From assembly GCF_963678635.1 (NCBI RefSeq), contig NC_087069.1, forward strand, positions 31,228,776 to 31,292,775: 64,000 bases of DNA, written 5' to 3'. The notes under the pieces were generated by a model that had not been told where the DNA came from, did no database searches, and saw only the letters and a list, made by a program, of their open reading frames with translations. A program made the position numbers and the translations under genes. Each line of letters starts with the position of its first letter. Positions within the stretch are counted from its first letter, which is position 1. Below, piece after piece: positions 45,544-56,371 of this stretch. The DNA comes from Symsagittifera roscoffensis (lineage: Eukaryota; Xenacoelomorpha; Acoela; Convolutidae).

Positions 45544-46011
45544 ATGTCATTTAAAAATCTAGGAAACAAACAAACAATCGTTTTGCACAACTGTGAAATT
45601 GATAACAAAAAATACGACCTTGTAATCACACCCCACACACAAACAGTTGGATATATTAGAACAAAACGACAAACACTAAAAAGAAAAATAATAACTAAAC
45701 AAAGACAAATAACACGAAAAAGATTTTCCAAAAATAGAAACGCATTTTCAGAATCAGAAGCCAGCAATTTAGACGAACTCTGTAAATTAAAAGAATCTAT
45801 AGATAAAAATTGCCCCATTCACGATCAATTATATTTTTCCGACTCAGAAACAACATCGAATTCATCAAAAAGAGGAAAAAGAAGAATAAAAAAGCAATAT
45901 AAACACAAACCAGTACATTTATACAATTGGAATCAACCAATTAGACACATTGATAATTACATATTAACAGTCATCAAACGAAAAAATGAGCTCAACACAC
46001 ACCCCAGGTGA
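45544..46011 (+). CDS. ORF1 of copy C (155 aa, basic, unknown)
   Basis: Starts MSFKNLGNKQTIVLHNC. The middle is strongly basic (RTKRQTLKRKIITKQRQ), like a nucleic-acid-binding or nuclear-targeting tract, followed by an acidic and then a second basic stretch (SSKRGKRRIKKQYKHK). Its last 26 nt overlap the gag start in another frame. Copy B has the same ORF with a 1-bp loss. No family is recognised. Confidence 0.55.
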   Translation: MSFKNLGNKQTIVLHNCEIDNKKYDLVITPHTQTVGYIRTKRQTLKRKIITKQRQITRKRFSKNRNAFSESEASNLDELCKLKESIDKNCPIHDQLYFSDSETTSNSSKRGKRRIKKQYKHKPVHLYNWNQPIRHIDNYILTVIKRKNELNTHPR

Positions 46012-47824
46012 AGAAAGTCCAGATGATGATGATATCTTCCCCTTTATCGTAGATGCACCCACTGATAGAGGACAGCATATACTATGCAAGAATTTACTAC
46101 TAAATTTATTTGAACCCGGAATCAGCCCATGTACAGCAGAGTTCCCCGATGTAAAGATCAAAAGACAAATTATTGATCACTATCTGAAAGATAAATGTAA
46201 TTTGACACAACACTACGGAATCTACACCATAGAATTAACCTCACCAAACCCGAATCACCGCAAATATGTAATTCAAACAGACGACCTTGATTTAAAATTT
46301 TCAAAAGTATTCTCAGAATATATAAAAAGCATACAATATCATAACTCACAAAGAGCAAACTCCATATTTACTAATGAAGTTTTTGCCATAATATATAGTT
46401 ATATCTCAATATTAGAAAACGAAATACCAATCTCAAATGTCTCACCGACAGAGACATCCAAACATATAAGGGTACGACATGAAATCACACTACTTTCATC
46501 TTTCCTAAATATAATTAAAGAAAATTTCACTAAAGATGATGTTTCACAACATACAAAACATGACTTACAAAAAATCTTGGCATGGTTTATAATAGATTAT
46601 TTCACACATAATCTAGATTTAATTTCGCAAGCAAGAAAAAATTTTAGACCTCAAAATTCAAACGATGATACCGCCATCACAGAACAGTCAGACTACGTTT
46701 GGGACCCCGAATGGTCTCATTATGCATTTATAAATATCCCACAATCAATTGCAAGCCAAGCAATAAGTACAATATCTTATATAAGAGATTATGTAAGAGT
46801 AGTACCATTAACCATTGACGCAACACCATTAAACTACAATACATTTTTACCTGATACTCGAAATAACAGTTTAAATTCGACCGTCATACACAATGAAAAC
46901 CTTAATGGAACTAGAAATCTCACTCCACAAGATATTCAGACACCATCACACTTCATAAATGAAGAAATTGTCCAAACAACAACAACTACACAACAAAGTA
47001 TTTCACCAATACGTCCAAATTTAACAACACCAAGAAATACAAACACTTCACTAGCACAGGTAACCTTACAATCAACCGTTAAACCTTCGGTTGCTCCAAA
47101 ATATTCACAAATGGATTACCAAACATATAGACCCATGACACTACCGTCAAAAACACGCAGAACATTCACAAGAAACAATTTTGCAGAACATAATTATAAT
47201 TACACACATTCATCAAAAACAAACTATCCTCCACGAAATAATAATGAAAATCAAATCAGATCTCGATATTGGAATAATCCAATGGCAACAACCAATTCAG
47301 TAAATTTTCAAGCTAATCCACATCCTCCACAGGATTATAGTGAAAATTACCCATTCTTTCAACAGAATAAAAATAAAAAACAAGCACCTCATCAAACGGA
47401 TTACCTATCCTCTGATGATGATCATTTACAACCAGATATATTTGCACCATATACCCAAGAATATCACGGACAAGGAATGCAGAAACCATATACACATCAT
47501 AGAAATTTTTCTCCACACCAGATAGATACACAAAATCAACAACCAATACAAATGCAAAACCCAATTAATACACAATCTTTTCAACCAATTCAGCCACAAA
47601 ACCCAATGATTACACACTCATATCAACCAACACAAATGCAAAATGAAATACCACTTCCATATTATCTTCAACAACACGAAATAACAAAAAATCAACTTTC
47701 TAATTTTTCACAAATGCCAAATGCAGCAGAATCATTACAAATGACAATGAATCCATACCTTATGGGTGGATCATCAATAACATCAAAACAAACCATTAAA
47801 GGTATTCACAGGAACAGACCCTGA
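45986..47824 (+). CDS. gag N-terminal ORF of copy C (612 aa)
   Basis: Starts MSSTHTPGEESPDDDDIFPF within the end of ORF1. It has an acidic N-terminus, a helical region (about residues 60-240), then a Gln/Pro/Asn-rich half with repeated QPIQ.QNP units. An extra base near 47788 relative to B makes it stop at 47822, while the capsid goes on in the next frame. The N-terminal ~600 residues have no match I can name; they lie where matrix-like gag sequence is expected and are unusually long. Confidence 0.82.
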   Translation: MSSTHTPGEESPDDDDIFPFIVDAPTDRGQHILCKNLLLNLFEPGISPCTAEFPDVKIKRQIIDHYLKDKCNLTQHYGIYTIELTSPNPNHRKYVIQTDDLDLKFSKVFSEYIKSIQYHNSQRANSIFTNEVFAIIYSYISILENEIPISNVSPTETSKHIRVRHEITLLSSFLNIIKENFTKDDVSQHTKHDLQKILAWFIIDYFTHNLDLISQARKNFRPQNSNDDTAITEQSDYVWDPEWSHYAFINIPQSIASQAISTISYIRDYVRVVPLTIDATPLNYNTFLPDTRNNSLNSTVIHNENLNGTRNLTPQDIQTPSHFINEEIVQTTTTTQQSISPIRPNLTTPRNTNTSLAQVTLQSTVKPSVAPKYSQMDYQTYRPMTLPSKTRRTFTRNNFAEHNYNYTHSSKTNYPPRNNNENQIRSRYWNNPMATTNSVNFQANPHPPQDYSENYPFFQQNKNKKQAPHQTDYLSSDDDHLQPDIFAPYTQEYHGQGMQKPYTHHRNFSPHQIDTQNQQPIQMQNPINTQSFQPIQPQNPMITHSYQPTQMQNEIPLPYYLQQHEITKNQLSNFSQMPNAAESLQMTMNPYLMGGSSITSKQTIKGIHRNRP

Positions 47825-50324
47825 ATATTCTGTAGAAGATTATTTAAATGCAGTAACAGCAAATTTAATTTTAAATATAGGACCTGAACCAATTAATACG
47901 CCACTACATCAAAACTGGATACATCGATGCACAGCGTTGATACAAACAACCCTAGACGGCGCAGCCCAAAAATGGTTTTCAGTATTGCCTATAGAAATAA
48001 AATCAAATTGGAAGAGATTTACACAAGAATTTTCAAAAATGTTTCACTCCGAAAGAAACAAACAACAACAAAGAGTTTTATGTAATGAAATTCGCAGATT
48101 ACCAAATGAAACCATCAAACAATTAGCAGTACGTATCGAAACACTAGTTCGAAAAGCATATTCATTAAATACACACGATTATAAAAACACAAAAATGACA
48201 GAAATCTTAATGATGACCTTAACACCTCAATTAAGGAAAATAGCTATAAAAAAGAGAGCATCCCATCCCTCCTCAATTCGAGAGCCCGATTTAGATTTTC
48301 GAAAACTAGTAGACAAGCTAGAGCAAGCAGAAATAACAATGAAACTTGAAGAAACAGAAAATCTGAAATTACAATATGTTAATCGAATTGAAACAAATAC
48401 CACAAATATCAATAATATACAGGATTCAGATACAGACCTCGTTGAAAAAATCACTGAAAAACTCATTATTTATGAAAAACACCCAAACTTTAAAGGCAAA
48501 CCATCTTTCAAAAAATGGTGTAATTATTGCCGACGATACGGACATAGTATTTCCGAATGTAGACAAAAACAACAGGACAATCAAAACAAACCTCAAAAAT
48601 GTAGAGAACCAAATAAATCATTCTATCAATACATGAAGAAAGATCAAAATCTACCAAACAAAAATGTATACAGCAACAACAGTTCAGGAAAACCACTTCC
48701 GAACAATACCAATTACACGAGAAATCAATCACCATATAACTCAAGTTATAGAGGAAGATCACCAGAACGAAGAAATACACAAAATTCGTCACAAAATCAT
48801 TACAATAGACCAAATAGTCGAAATAACTACTCCAGATCAAATTCAAATACAACACAATTTGTTTCTAGATCTAATTCCCAATCAAGAAATAATTACTATC
48901 CAAACAATCAATCACGAAACTCATCGTACAATAGAAATAGAAACTATTCCAATAATCGGAATAGAAGTTATTCAAACAATCGAAACCAGAATTACCCGAA
49001 CAATCGATCAAGGAATAACTCATATAATAGATCAAACTACAAGAGACCAAACAATAATTATCAAAACAGATCACGAAATAATTCACAAAATCGACATTCA
49101 AGTTGTAATAATCGTTATAGAAATTATTCCCAATCACCACACAGGAATAATAACCATTATAATAATTCTAACAATCGCCACAGAAGTAGTACACCTAAAC
49201 ATCAAAGAAATATTAATCAAGTACAATCAAACCCAGAAACGACATCAGACCCCCCAGGTATTGATGACACAGGAAAGAATGAACTACAACTGAATCAAAT
49301 AAACTGTGAATCATCAGATTCAGAAAGTGATACAGAAAACGCTATCTCCATCAATATGATAGCAGTCGAAAACGACTATGAACCTATCATATATGAACAA
49401 CCATTTTCATCACATATATACGAAAATCAATTAGAACTCCTTCACAATTATTATATTGAACCCATCCATTCTACACAAACGGCACAAGAAACTAACGAAA
49501 TTAAAACTACAAACCAATCCAATGAAAAAGACAAAACAAAATGCTTGAATACAAATCACATCTATCAAAATATACAAAAAGAACAACCCAAAGAAAAAAT
49601 TTGGACAATACCATTTCTTTTAGAAAGTCCAAGAAGCAAAGAATTTCAACCACCAGATCTTGAAATTGATTTTTTAATTGATTCAGGAGCAGAATCAAAC
49701 ATAATAAACATTCCCACATGGAATGAGATAAAATCACTACACCCAAAACTAACGCCCCTTGAAACATCCAGTAAACTAGCAACAGCACAAGGATCAACAT
49801 TAGTAAACTATGGAAAAATTCAATTATTTCTTCTCCCCACAAGAACAATAGAACAAAATAAAATTTTAAATAAACCAATTAAACAAATATTCCATATCAC
49901 TGATATTAAACACAATATCATTGGAATACCATTTATCTCTAAATATATACCAACAATCAACATTTTGAATAGTAAAATACTAATCAAAGATAAATACACA
50001 AAAACAAAAGATACATCCCTAACATTTTTTCAAAGATTAAATAAACAACCACCATTCTTTTCAAAATTTTATCCGATATATAATCAACAAAGAAAACACC
50101 TGAAACCACTATCAGGAAATATATATAATTTTTCAATAAAACAAGTTCACCAATATGATAAAAAACAAAACAAACAACAACTCTATATGTCAGATTTTGA
50201 ATTCAAACCTATCCATAAGTTTTTCAAAATCACAATTTCATCCATAAAATATTTGAAAAACTCGAATTCAGATATTATTTCTCTACATGTATACAACAAT
50301 ACACCCTATCAAGCTATCAAGTAA
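47785..50324 (+). pseudogene. gag capsid end, CCHC, Arg/Asn/Ser domain and protease of copy C
   Basis: The frame is open from about 47785; the first TTG (47937) is not a real start. In order: Ty3/Gypsy capsid (FTGTDPEYSVEDYLNAV, LDGAAQKWFSVLP); zinc knuckle CNYCRRYGHSISEC (48519-48560); about 170 residues rich in Asn, Arg, Ser and Tyr; acidic linker; aspartic protease DFLIDSGAESNII (DSG at 49680-49688). A tandem 8-bp duplication (ctatcaag, near 50310-50326) ends the frame at 50324 and separates it from RT. In B this junction reads through, so gag, protease and pol were one frame. Confidence 0.88.
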
Positions 50325-50326
50325 CA

Positions 50327-53300
50327 CTACCTTTAGGACTTTTAGGCTATTGCGAAACCAACGCTACGATATCACCAGTACACGAAAAAGCATACCGCGT
50401 AAATAATATACTCCAATTATTAGATATTTGTCAATCCACAATTCTTAATGAAGAATTATCCATAAATAATATAATAAGTAATGAAAAAAGAAATACAGAC
50501 TATTTCACAAAAACTCCATATTTCAAACCTACATTCAACATAAGTAACTACACAGAATCTCAACAGAAGTTTTTAACAATGTTTAACTTTCAACATTCAC
50601 AAATAACACAAGACGAATTTGATAAATTAGCCATACAGCTAATAAAATATTCATCAGTCTATGCAACATCTAAATTTGATGTTGGCAAAATCAGTTCATC
50701 ACTACATCTCCCATTAAAACCAGACGCAGTTTTCAAAAAACAAAGAGCAAGTAAAGTACCAATTCACTTACACGATAAAGTGAACAGATTACTCGACATT
50801 TTAGAACAATACAACATTATATCACCAGTAAATAAAGAAGAACAACCAAAAGGTAACACATTTATCAACCCTGTTATCATTCTAGCCAAAGGAGAATCAT
50901 TAAAAATCGTTCTCGACGCTAGATACCTCAACTCACTCATAGATGAATCAAAGTGCAATTGGCCTATTGAACCAATACAAGTTATTTTAACAAAAATAAA
51001 CGGAAAATACTTTACAACCGCAGATATGAACAGTGCATATAATCAAATGCCATTAGATGAACAATCGCGACGTTTAACACAATTTGTTATTGGAAACCAA
51101 CAGTATGAATTCAACCGCCTATTCTATGGAATATCCATAGGACCAGCAGCATTTTCAGCTTTTATGAGCAAAATTTTTAGACCACTAATACTCAAGAAAA
51201 ACGCAATCACCTATTTAGACGATGTTTTTATGCAATCACAGACAAAAGAAGAAATGTTTAAAGTTTTAGAACATTATCACAAAATACTTCAGAACGAAAA
51301 TCTGAAGGCCGCCCCCGATAAATCACACTTCTTTTTAACACGAGTTAAATTATTAGGACATAATATAGAAAGAAAAACAATCACTCCATTAAAATCACGC
51401 ATTGATGCTATTCAAAAACTCCAACCACCAACAAACAAAAAGAAAATCCAAGAATTCCTTGGAATGTTAAATTTTTTAAGTAAATATGTCTATAAAATGC
51501 AATTATACCTAAGACCATTTTATAATATACTTAGACAACAAAATAATTTTGAATGGAACACAGAACATCAAGCACGATTTGAAGAAATTAAAAAACTCCT
51601 AACTGAACAAATTTCAAATACAATTCCAGATCCAAATCAACCATTCTATGCAATGTGCGATAGTTCGAATTTTGGCATCGGCGCAGCATTATTACAATCA
51701 CACAATGGCACAAACAAAATGAATCTTATATCAGCAAATTCTCGATTATTCACTCAAGCAGAGCTACGACTCTCAACTCTAATGAGAGAGTGTACAGCTA
51801 TAATATATACACTAACAGAATATGAATTTCTGATACTTGGATCAAAACATCCAACAGTTCTTTTCACAGATCACAAACCAATCATTTTTCTCTTTACACA
51901 AAAATCTAATCCAAATCACCGAGTTTATAGATTTCAACTAATTCTAATGAAATTCCCAAACTTACATATAGTTTGGACAGCAGGAAAAAATCTTGCATTA
52001 CCAGACACATTAAGTCGAAATACACCACCTGAATTACTTACACGTAAAACTACAGTTGAAATACCTAAAAATATAAAATTCTACCTTGCAGAAAACGAAA
52101 CATCACCCCGACTAGAATGCAAATATGCAGTAAAAACTGACGTTGAACAATCACAGATAAACAATCTACAACACTTCCCACTCTATTTAGATTGCCAAAA
52201 TAATCACTACGAAGTTGATCTACTTGGAACATCAACTTTCAAACCAATTCCATACTCACAATGGATAAAAAATAACACCCAACAAAAAAGAGTAAAACAA
52301 CACTCGAATAAAAAAGACCTTTTTCCAATAATTGAAAAAGAAAATCTAACTGATAAAATAAATTTATCAGGACCACAAACAAACGATTCAAAATACACAA
52401 TAAATCAAGTATTTGACCTCCATGGCCCACTTGATACAATTCCTTTATCTAAATTGGAAATAGAAAACATTTTTCTCCTCCCAACAGATAAAATTACAAT
52501 TAATACTTTGAAGCAATATCAAAATCTTGACCCAGTAATTATACAACTAAAATCATGGCACAAATATAAAACTAAACCCGTCAAGGCAGATACAACTATT
52601 TTAGGAAATAAAACACTCCTCCGATATTTTCGAAAATTCAATAATACAACAATTAATGAAAACACAGACCTTCTAGAATACAAATTAAATGAATCTACAG
52701 TTCCCTGTCTCCCTCTAAGTATGATTTTTATAGCTTTTAATATTTCGCATACACAAAACATTAAAGGACACTCTGGATCAGAGAAAACATATTCAAATTT
52801 CATACAAAACTTTTATTTTCCAAATGCACCAATTTGGATAAAAGTACTATGCAATGATTGTATAGTATGTCAGCTAAATAAACCTTATCCAAATCAAAAA
52901 CAAATAGCACAAAAACAAGATTTTAAAGGACAAAGTTTGTACTTTAACCACCGTATTTCATTTGATACAAAAGGACCAATTTCACCCTCATCCGAAGGAA
53001 ATTCCTACATTATGGTAATTGTTGACGCGTTTACACATTATGTAGCACTTAACCCAGTACCACATTGTAACGCTTATTATGCTTACACAACACTATATGA
53101 ACACTGGATAGCCAAATTCGGACTACCAGAAATTCTAGTTACAGATAACGGTACAGAAGTCATAAATAATGAAATTATCACACTATGTCATCTATATAAC
53201 ATCAAACACAAACCACGTACATCCCACGCACCTTGGACAAACGGCTTAGTCGAAGGTATGAACCGTTCACTACAAGAATATCTTAGATGTATCATCAATG

Positions 53301-53563
53301 GAAATGATACAAGATATACCGAATGGTCAGCAGATGTAAAACTATTTCCCTTAGCATATAATTCACAAATCACGACAACTCTAGGAATGTCACCATATGA
53401 AATGGTTTTTAATCAAAAGCCACGCAAACCGATTATGTTTACAGCAAATTCTCATAAAAATGCACAAAGTCATTGTCAACCGAATAAAGAACAATTTGTT
53501 ATAACCTACCTTTACACACACACGATGAAGATCATTTTCATCACCCACAAATTCTTAAATTAG
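50327..53563 (+). pseudogene. pol of copy C: RT, RNase H, integrase
   Basis: Open for over 1,000 codons from about 50327. RT has FINPVIILAKGESLKIVLDA (50860-50925), MNSAYNQMPLDEQSRR and YLDD at 51212-51223. RNase H has the catalytic D at 51659 (CDSSNFGIGAALLQ), E in LMRECTAII and D in FTDHKP. Integrase has GHSGSEKTYSNF and CNDCIVC (zinc module, 52740-52870), D at 52964 (SFDTKGP), D at 53144 (VTDNGTEV; F in B) and E at 53252 (LVEGMNRS). A missing base near 53489 ends the frame before the GPY/F module. All catalytic residues checked are present. Confidence 0.93.
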
Positions 53564-54219
53564 CCTCCGGTACACACACCGAATGGATTTTAAATAGAGA
53601 TAAAAACACAATGAAATTTACCAAAAAGTAACAAAAAAGTTGTTACAAAGACAAAACATTAATGAACAAATAAATTCACGCTTCACACCAGCCTCCGATT
53701 TAAAAATTGGAACATTTGTTTTAATACCCAATTTTAACACTCAAAAAGGAATCTCTAAAAAAATTACAACCCCTTCGTAAAGGACCATACCAATTAATTG
53801 CCAAACCCACAGATGTCACATATAAAATTACCGACTCAGACAAAAAAGAAATTGTCCAACACCGAAACAACCTATTACCTTATTACCCAAAAGAGTACGC
53901 ACTACGCGAACTAACTCAATTATATTCTTTCACAGGTTTAAAAGTTATTCAAAATAACCCACATACAGAAAATGAAACAAAGGAACAACATGACGTTCAT
54001 CTCGAAAACCAAAATAAAAAATCAACCACAACAAAAAAACTAGATCAAAAAGAAAGAAAGAATAGAAAATTGACAGAAAAAATAATACCTCAAGAACAAA
54101 TCGACAAATCAGAACATAGAGAGTCATCACGACTTAGAAATCAACCACGTAAAAACTATAAAACATTCATTCCACAATCTAAAATCTTAAAGAAAGTCGA
54201 ATTTCAAAAACAGCTTTAA
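53564..54219 (+). pseudogene. Integrase C-terminal region of copy C, frameshifted
   Basis: Continues the integrase in several frames: the GPY/F-like module near 53740-53830 and a basic tail to a TAA at 54217-54219. Small indels in A-runs (near 53605 and 53760) break the frame. B has an uninterrupted version. Confidence 0.85.
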
Positions 54220-54813
54220 GTTTAGATTTAATAATTTTTGCACCTCTGAAATATTTTGAACTTTCATTTTTTCAAAATAACATGCTGACAAACACGCAAC
54301 GATTCTAGTTCATAATTAGCCAATAGGATTCATCCAATCCGTCAACTTCTCTAACTCTAACACAGATCAACTAGACGAACGATATTAAACTCTAGGCATA
54401 TCTATAACTATAACTTTGCGACCTCCAGGTCAAAAATAAGCAAACCATTCCAACTTGACAACTAAAATAAATATCACCATATTATCATGACCCTCCCTTA
54501 TCTAATAAACCAAAGATCAACAATATTTCCTTAACCTAGACCTCAAATACCCCCCAAACAAATATGTTAAATTAGCCTAAAGTAAAAGAACGACCATTTT
54601 AATTAGCCTAAAGTATAAAAATCTCAAAAATACCCCAGATCATTTGACAAATGAAAATAAAGACAAAGAAGAACTCCCGATCACCATAAAATTTGCCCCC
54701 AACAATTTTTCACAAAACTCGACCCACTTGTCAAAAAACCAATAAATAACTCGACCACACTTGAAAATTGCCTCAAACAACAAAAAATATTCGATCGAGA
54801 AGCCATTTCTTAA
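54220..54813 (+). other. Copy C spacer between pol and S1
   Basis: 594 bp without an ORF. gacctccaggtcaaaaataa and other short blocks are shared with A and B. A pyrimidine tract followed by acacag near 54345-54365 resembles a splice acceptor but is not kept in A or B. Confidence 0.5.
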
Positions 54814-55044
54814 ATGCTCTTCTCTCGACCAGTTACCATAATTCTAAACATTTTCGCAAACTTTTTCACAATATTTAAACCTTTCATCATATTTCTTTTT
54901 GATATCTTTGAATCTTTTCTAATAATCTTAATCATTTTTTGTAATATTTTTTTAATTTTCTATTCCATATCTGAACTATACCTCCAGCTTTCAAAAGCTA
55001 TTGATTATATCCACAGGTACGATTCACAAAACTTTTCTAAATGA
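54814..55044 (+). CDS. S1 of copy C: small hydrophobic protein (76 aa)
   Basis: Starts MLFSRPVTIILNIFANFF. A long hydrophobic core (FIIFLFDIFESFLIILIIF) should span a membrane; the end (YIHRYDSQNFSK) is polar. The TGA stop at 55042-55044 overlaps the S2 start as ATGA. Homologous to S1 of B. Function unknown; viral small hydrophobic proteins are an analogy only. Confidence 0.6.
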   Translation: MLFSRPVTIILNIFANFFTIFKPFIIFLFDIFESFLIILIIFCNIFLIFYSISELYLQLSKAIDYIHRYDSQNFSK

Positions 55045-55230
55045 TACGAACCATTTTTAGTAGAACAGGTATTTTTTTTACTATTTGTAATTTTTATAAC
55101 ATTTCTATCATCCCTCATCTTGACAATATGCAAATGTATAAAGAAAGCAATTATCACATTCGCCCTAGCAACAATCCTCCTAATACTTTTTCTAGAAGAA
55201 TACTACAATAAACATAAATTTTTCCACTAA
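55041..55230 (+). pseudogene. S2 of copy C: small membrane ORF with 1-T insertion
   Basis: ATG at 55041 inside the S1 stop. It matches the intact 58-aa S2 of B, but a T-run near 55070 has one extra T, so the original frame is left after about ten codons and re-found in the next frame to TAA at 55228. The end overlaps the ORF-X opening by 35 nt. Confidence 0.55.
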
Positions 55231-56371
55231 AAGAATAGATCAAAAACCATCAAAAATTGCTAACCAACAATCACATAGTCAGTCTTCACCGACATCATCC
55301 CAAGAAAACCCGACACCATCTTCAACTACCCAAAACCCTCAAACATCTACACGAATTTCTTTTCAAGATAACCCATATACCTTTGAAGAACGACACGCTC
55401 GCTTATCAGAACCACTAGAACCAGTTCAACGACAAGCACCTCTAAGCGAACCAACATATAACTTATACCCAACACTACCACAAGAATTAAGTAGAATAAG
55501 AAATCCTAGTCAAAACCAAAAAACAGTCGAAATAAATAGACAAATTATACACCCTCGACGAAACAGAAATTTTCAAACTCCCCGAGTTCATTTTGATATA
55601 CCTCAATCCCCATCACAAAGTACACCAGAAAATCCCATTGGTATATTACCAGAAACCCCTACGCTTCTTTCACAACGTAGCACCTCAAGCCTACCATCAG
55701 ATTACTTAGGTTCAACACCAACATCTGAACAAGTACGTGAAAATCCCTTTAACCCTACAAACCAAACATCACGACTACCATACTGGACAACACATTCATT
55801 CACACAAGGTGAACCAAATTTAATCAATGATCCAATAGACATTTCTACGGATACAACAACATCCTCATCACTACCAGAAACATTATCACTACCATCAACA
55901 CCATCAATAAGCCAGATTTCACCACCACCTTTTAACTTAAATTTCCCAAATAACCTCGACGCTAGATATCGAGAACAATCATCAACAAATATTCCTTTAA
56001 GACTAGACTGGAATACATTCACAGCACCTCCACCATTATTTGGACAACACCTAGAAAGTAACCGACTCCACAGTTGGGCACTAAATAGACTACAATATAG
56101 ACAAGACATTCACGAAGACATTCGTGCTCATAACATCCAAATACTCCAACAGAATAGTCTACAATTAAAATTTGAAATCACGGTTAAATTAAACAACATT
56201 ACTCAACATCCCTATCCATTAAATCCACCAAATATAACAGCTCAATCCCTACCACCACCATTTATAACAACTGAAGTAATATACAAATACGACAGATATA
56301 CCAAAAAGACAATTGGTTACATCACATTTTATAACCCATATTCAGGATTGTCATACACATGTATACTCTAA
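55196..56371 (+). CDS. ORF-X of copy C: 391 codons, no Met codon
   Basis: Open from the TAG at 55193-55195 to TAA at 56369-56371, without any in-frame ATG. Residues 1 to about 260 are rich in Pro, Ser, Thr and Gln and probably disordered. The last ~125 look folded (FGQHLESNRLHSWALNRLQY, YKYDRYTKKTIGYITFYNPY). Homologous in A and B. The S2 frame overlaps its first 35 nt, so a frameshifted or spliced S2-X product is possible; non-AUG initiation is the other option. Its last 13 nt overlap the env start. No family is recognised. Confidence 0.6.
   Translation, partial: KNTTININFSTKRIDQKPSKIANQQSHSQSSPTSSQENPTPSSTTQNPQTSTRISFQDNPYTFEERHARLSEPLEPVQRQAPLSEPTYNLYPTLPQELSRIRNPSQNQKTVEINRQIIHPRRNRNFQTPRVHFDIPQSPSQSTPENPIGILPETPTLLSQRSTSSLPSDYLGSTPTSEQVRENPFNPTNQTSRLPYWTTHSFTQGEPNLINDPIDISTDTTTSSSLPETLSLPSTPSISQISPPPFNLNFPNNLDARYREQSSTNIPLRLDWNTFTAPPPLFGQHLESNRLHSWALNRLQYRQDIHEDIRAHNIQILQQNSLQLKFEITVKLNNITQHPYPLNPPNITAQSLPPPFITTEVIYKYDRYTKKTIGYITFYNPYSGLSYTCIL

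Noticed and set aside
48376-48636. Second ORF within the capsid/zinc knuckle region of copy C
   Set aside because: It is an alternative frame of gag; its counterpart in B has a different extent.
54345-54365. Splice acceptor for an env-type subgenomic RNA
   Set aside because: A pyrimidine tract with cacag is present in C, but the AG is not kept in A or B.
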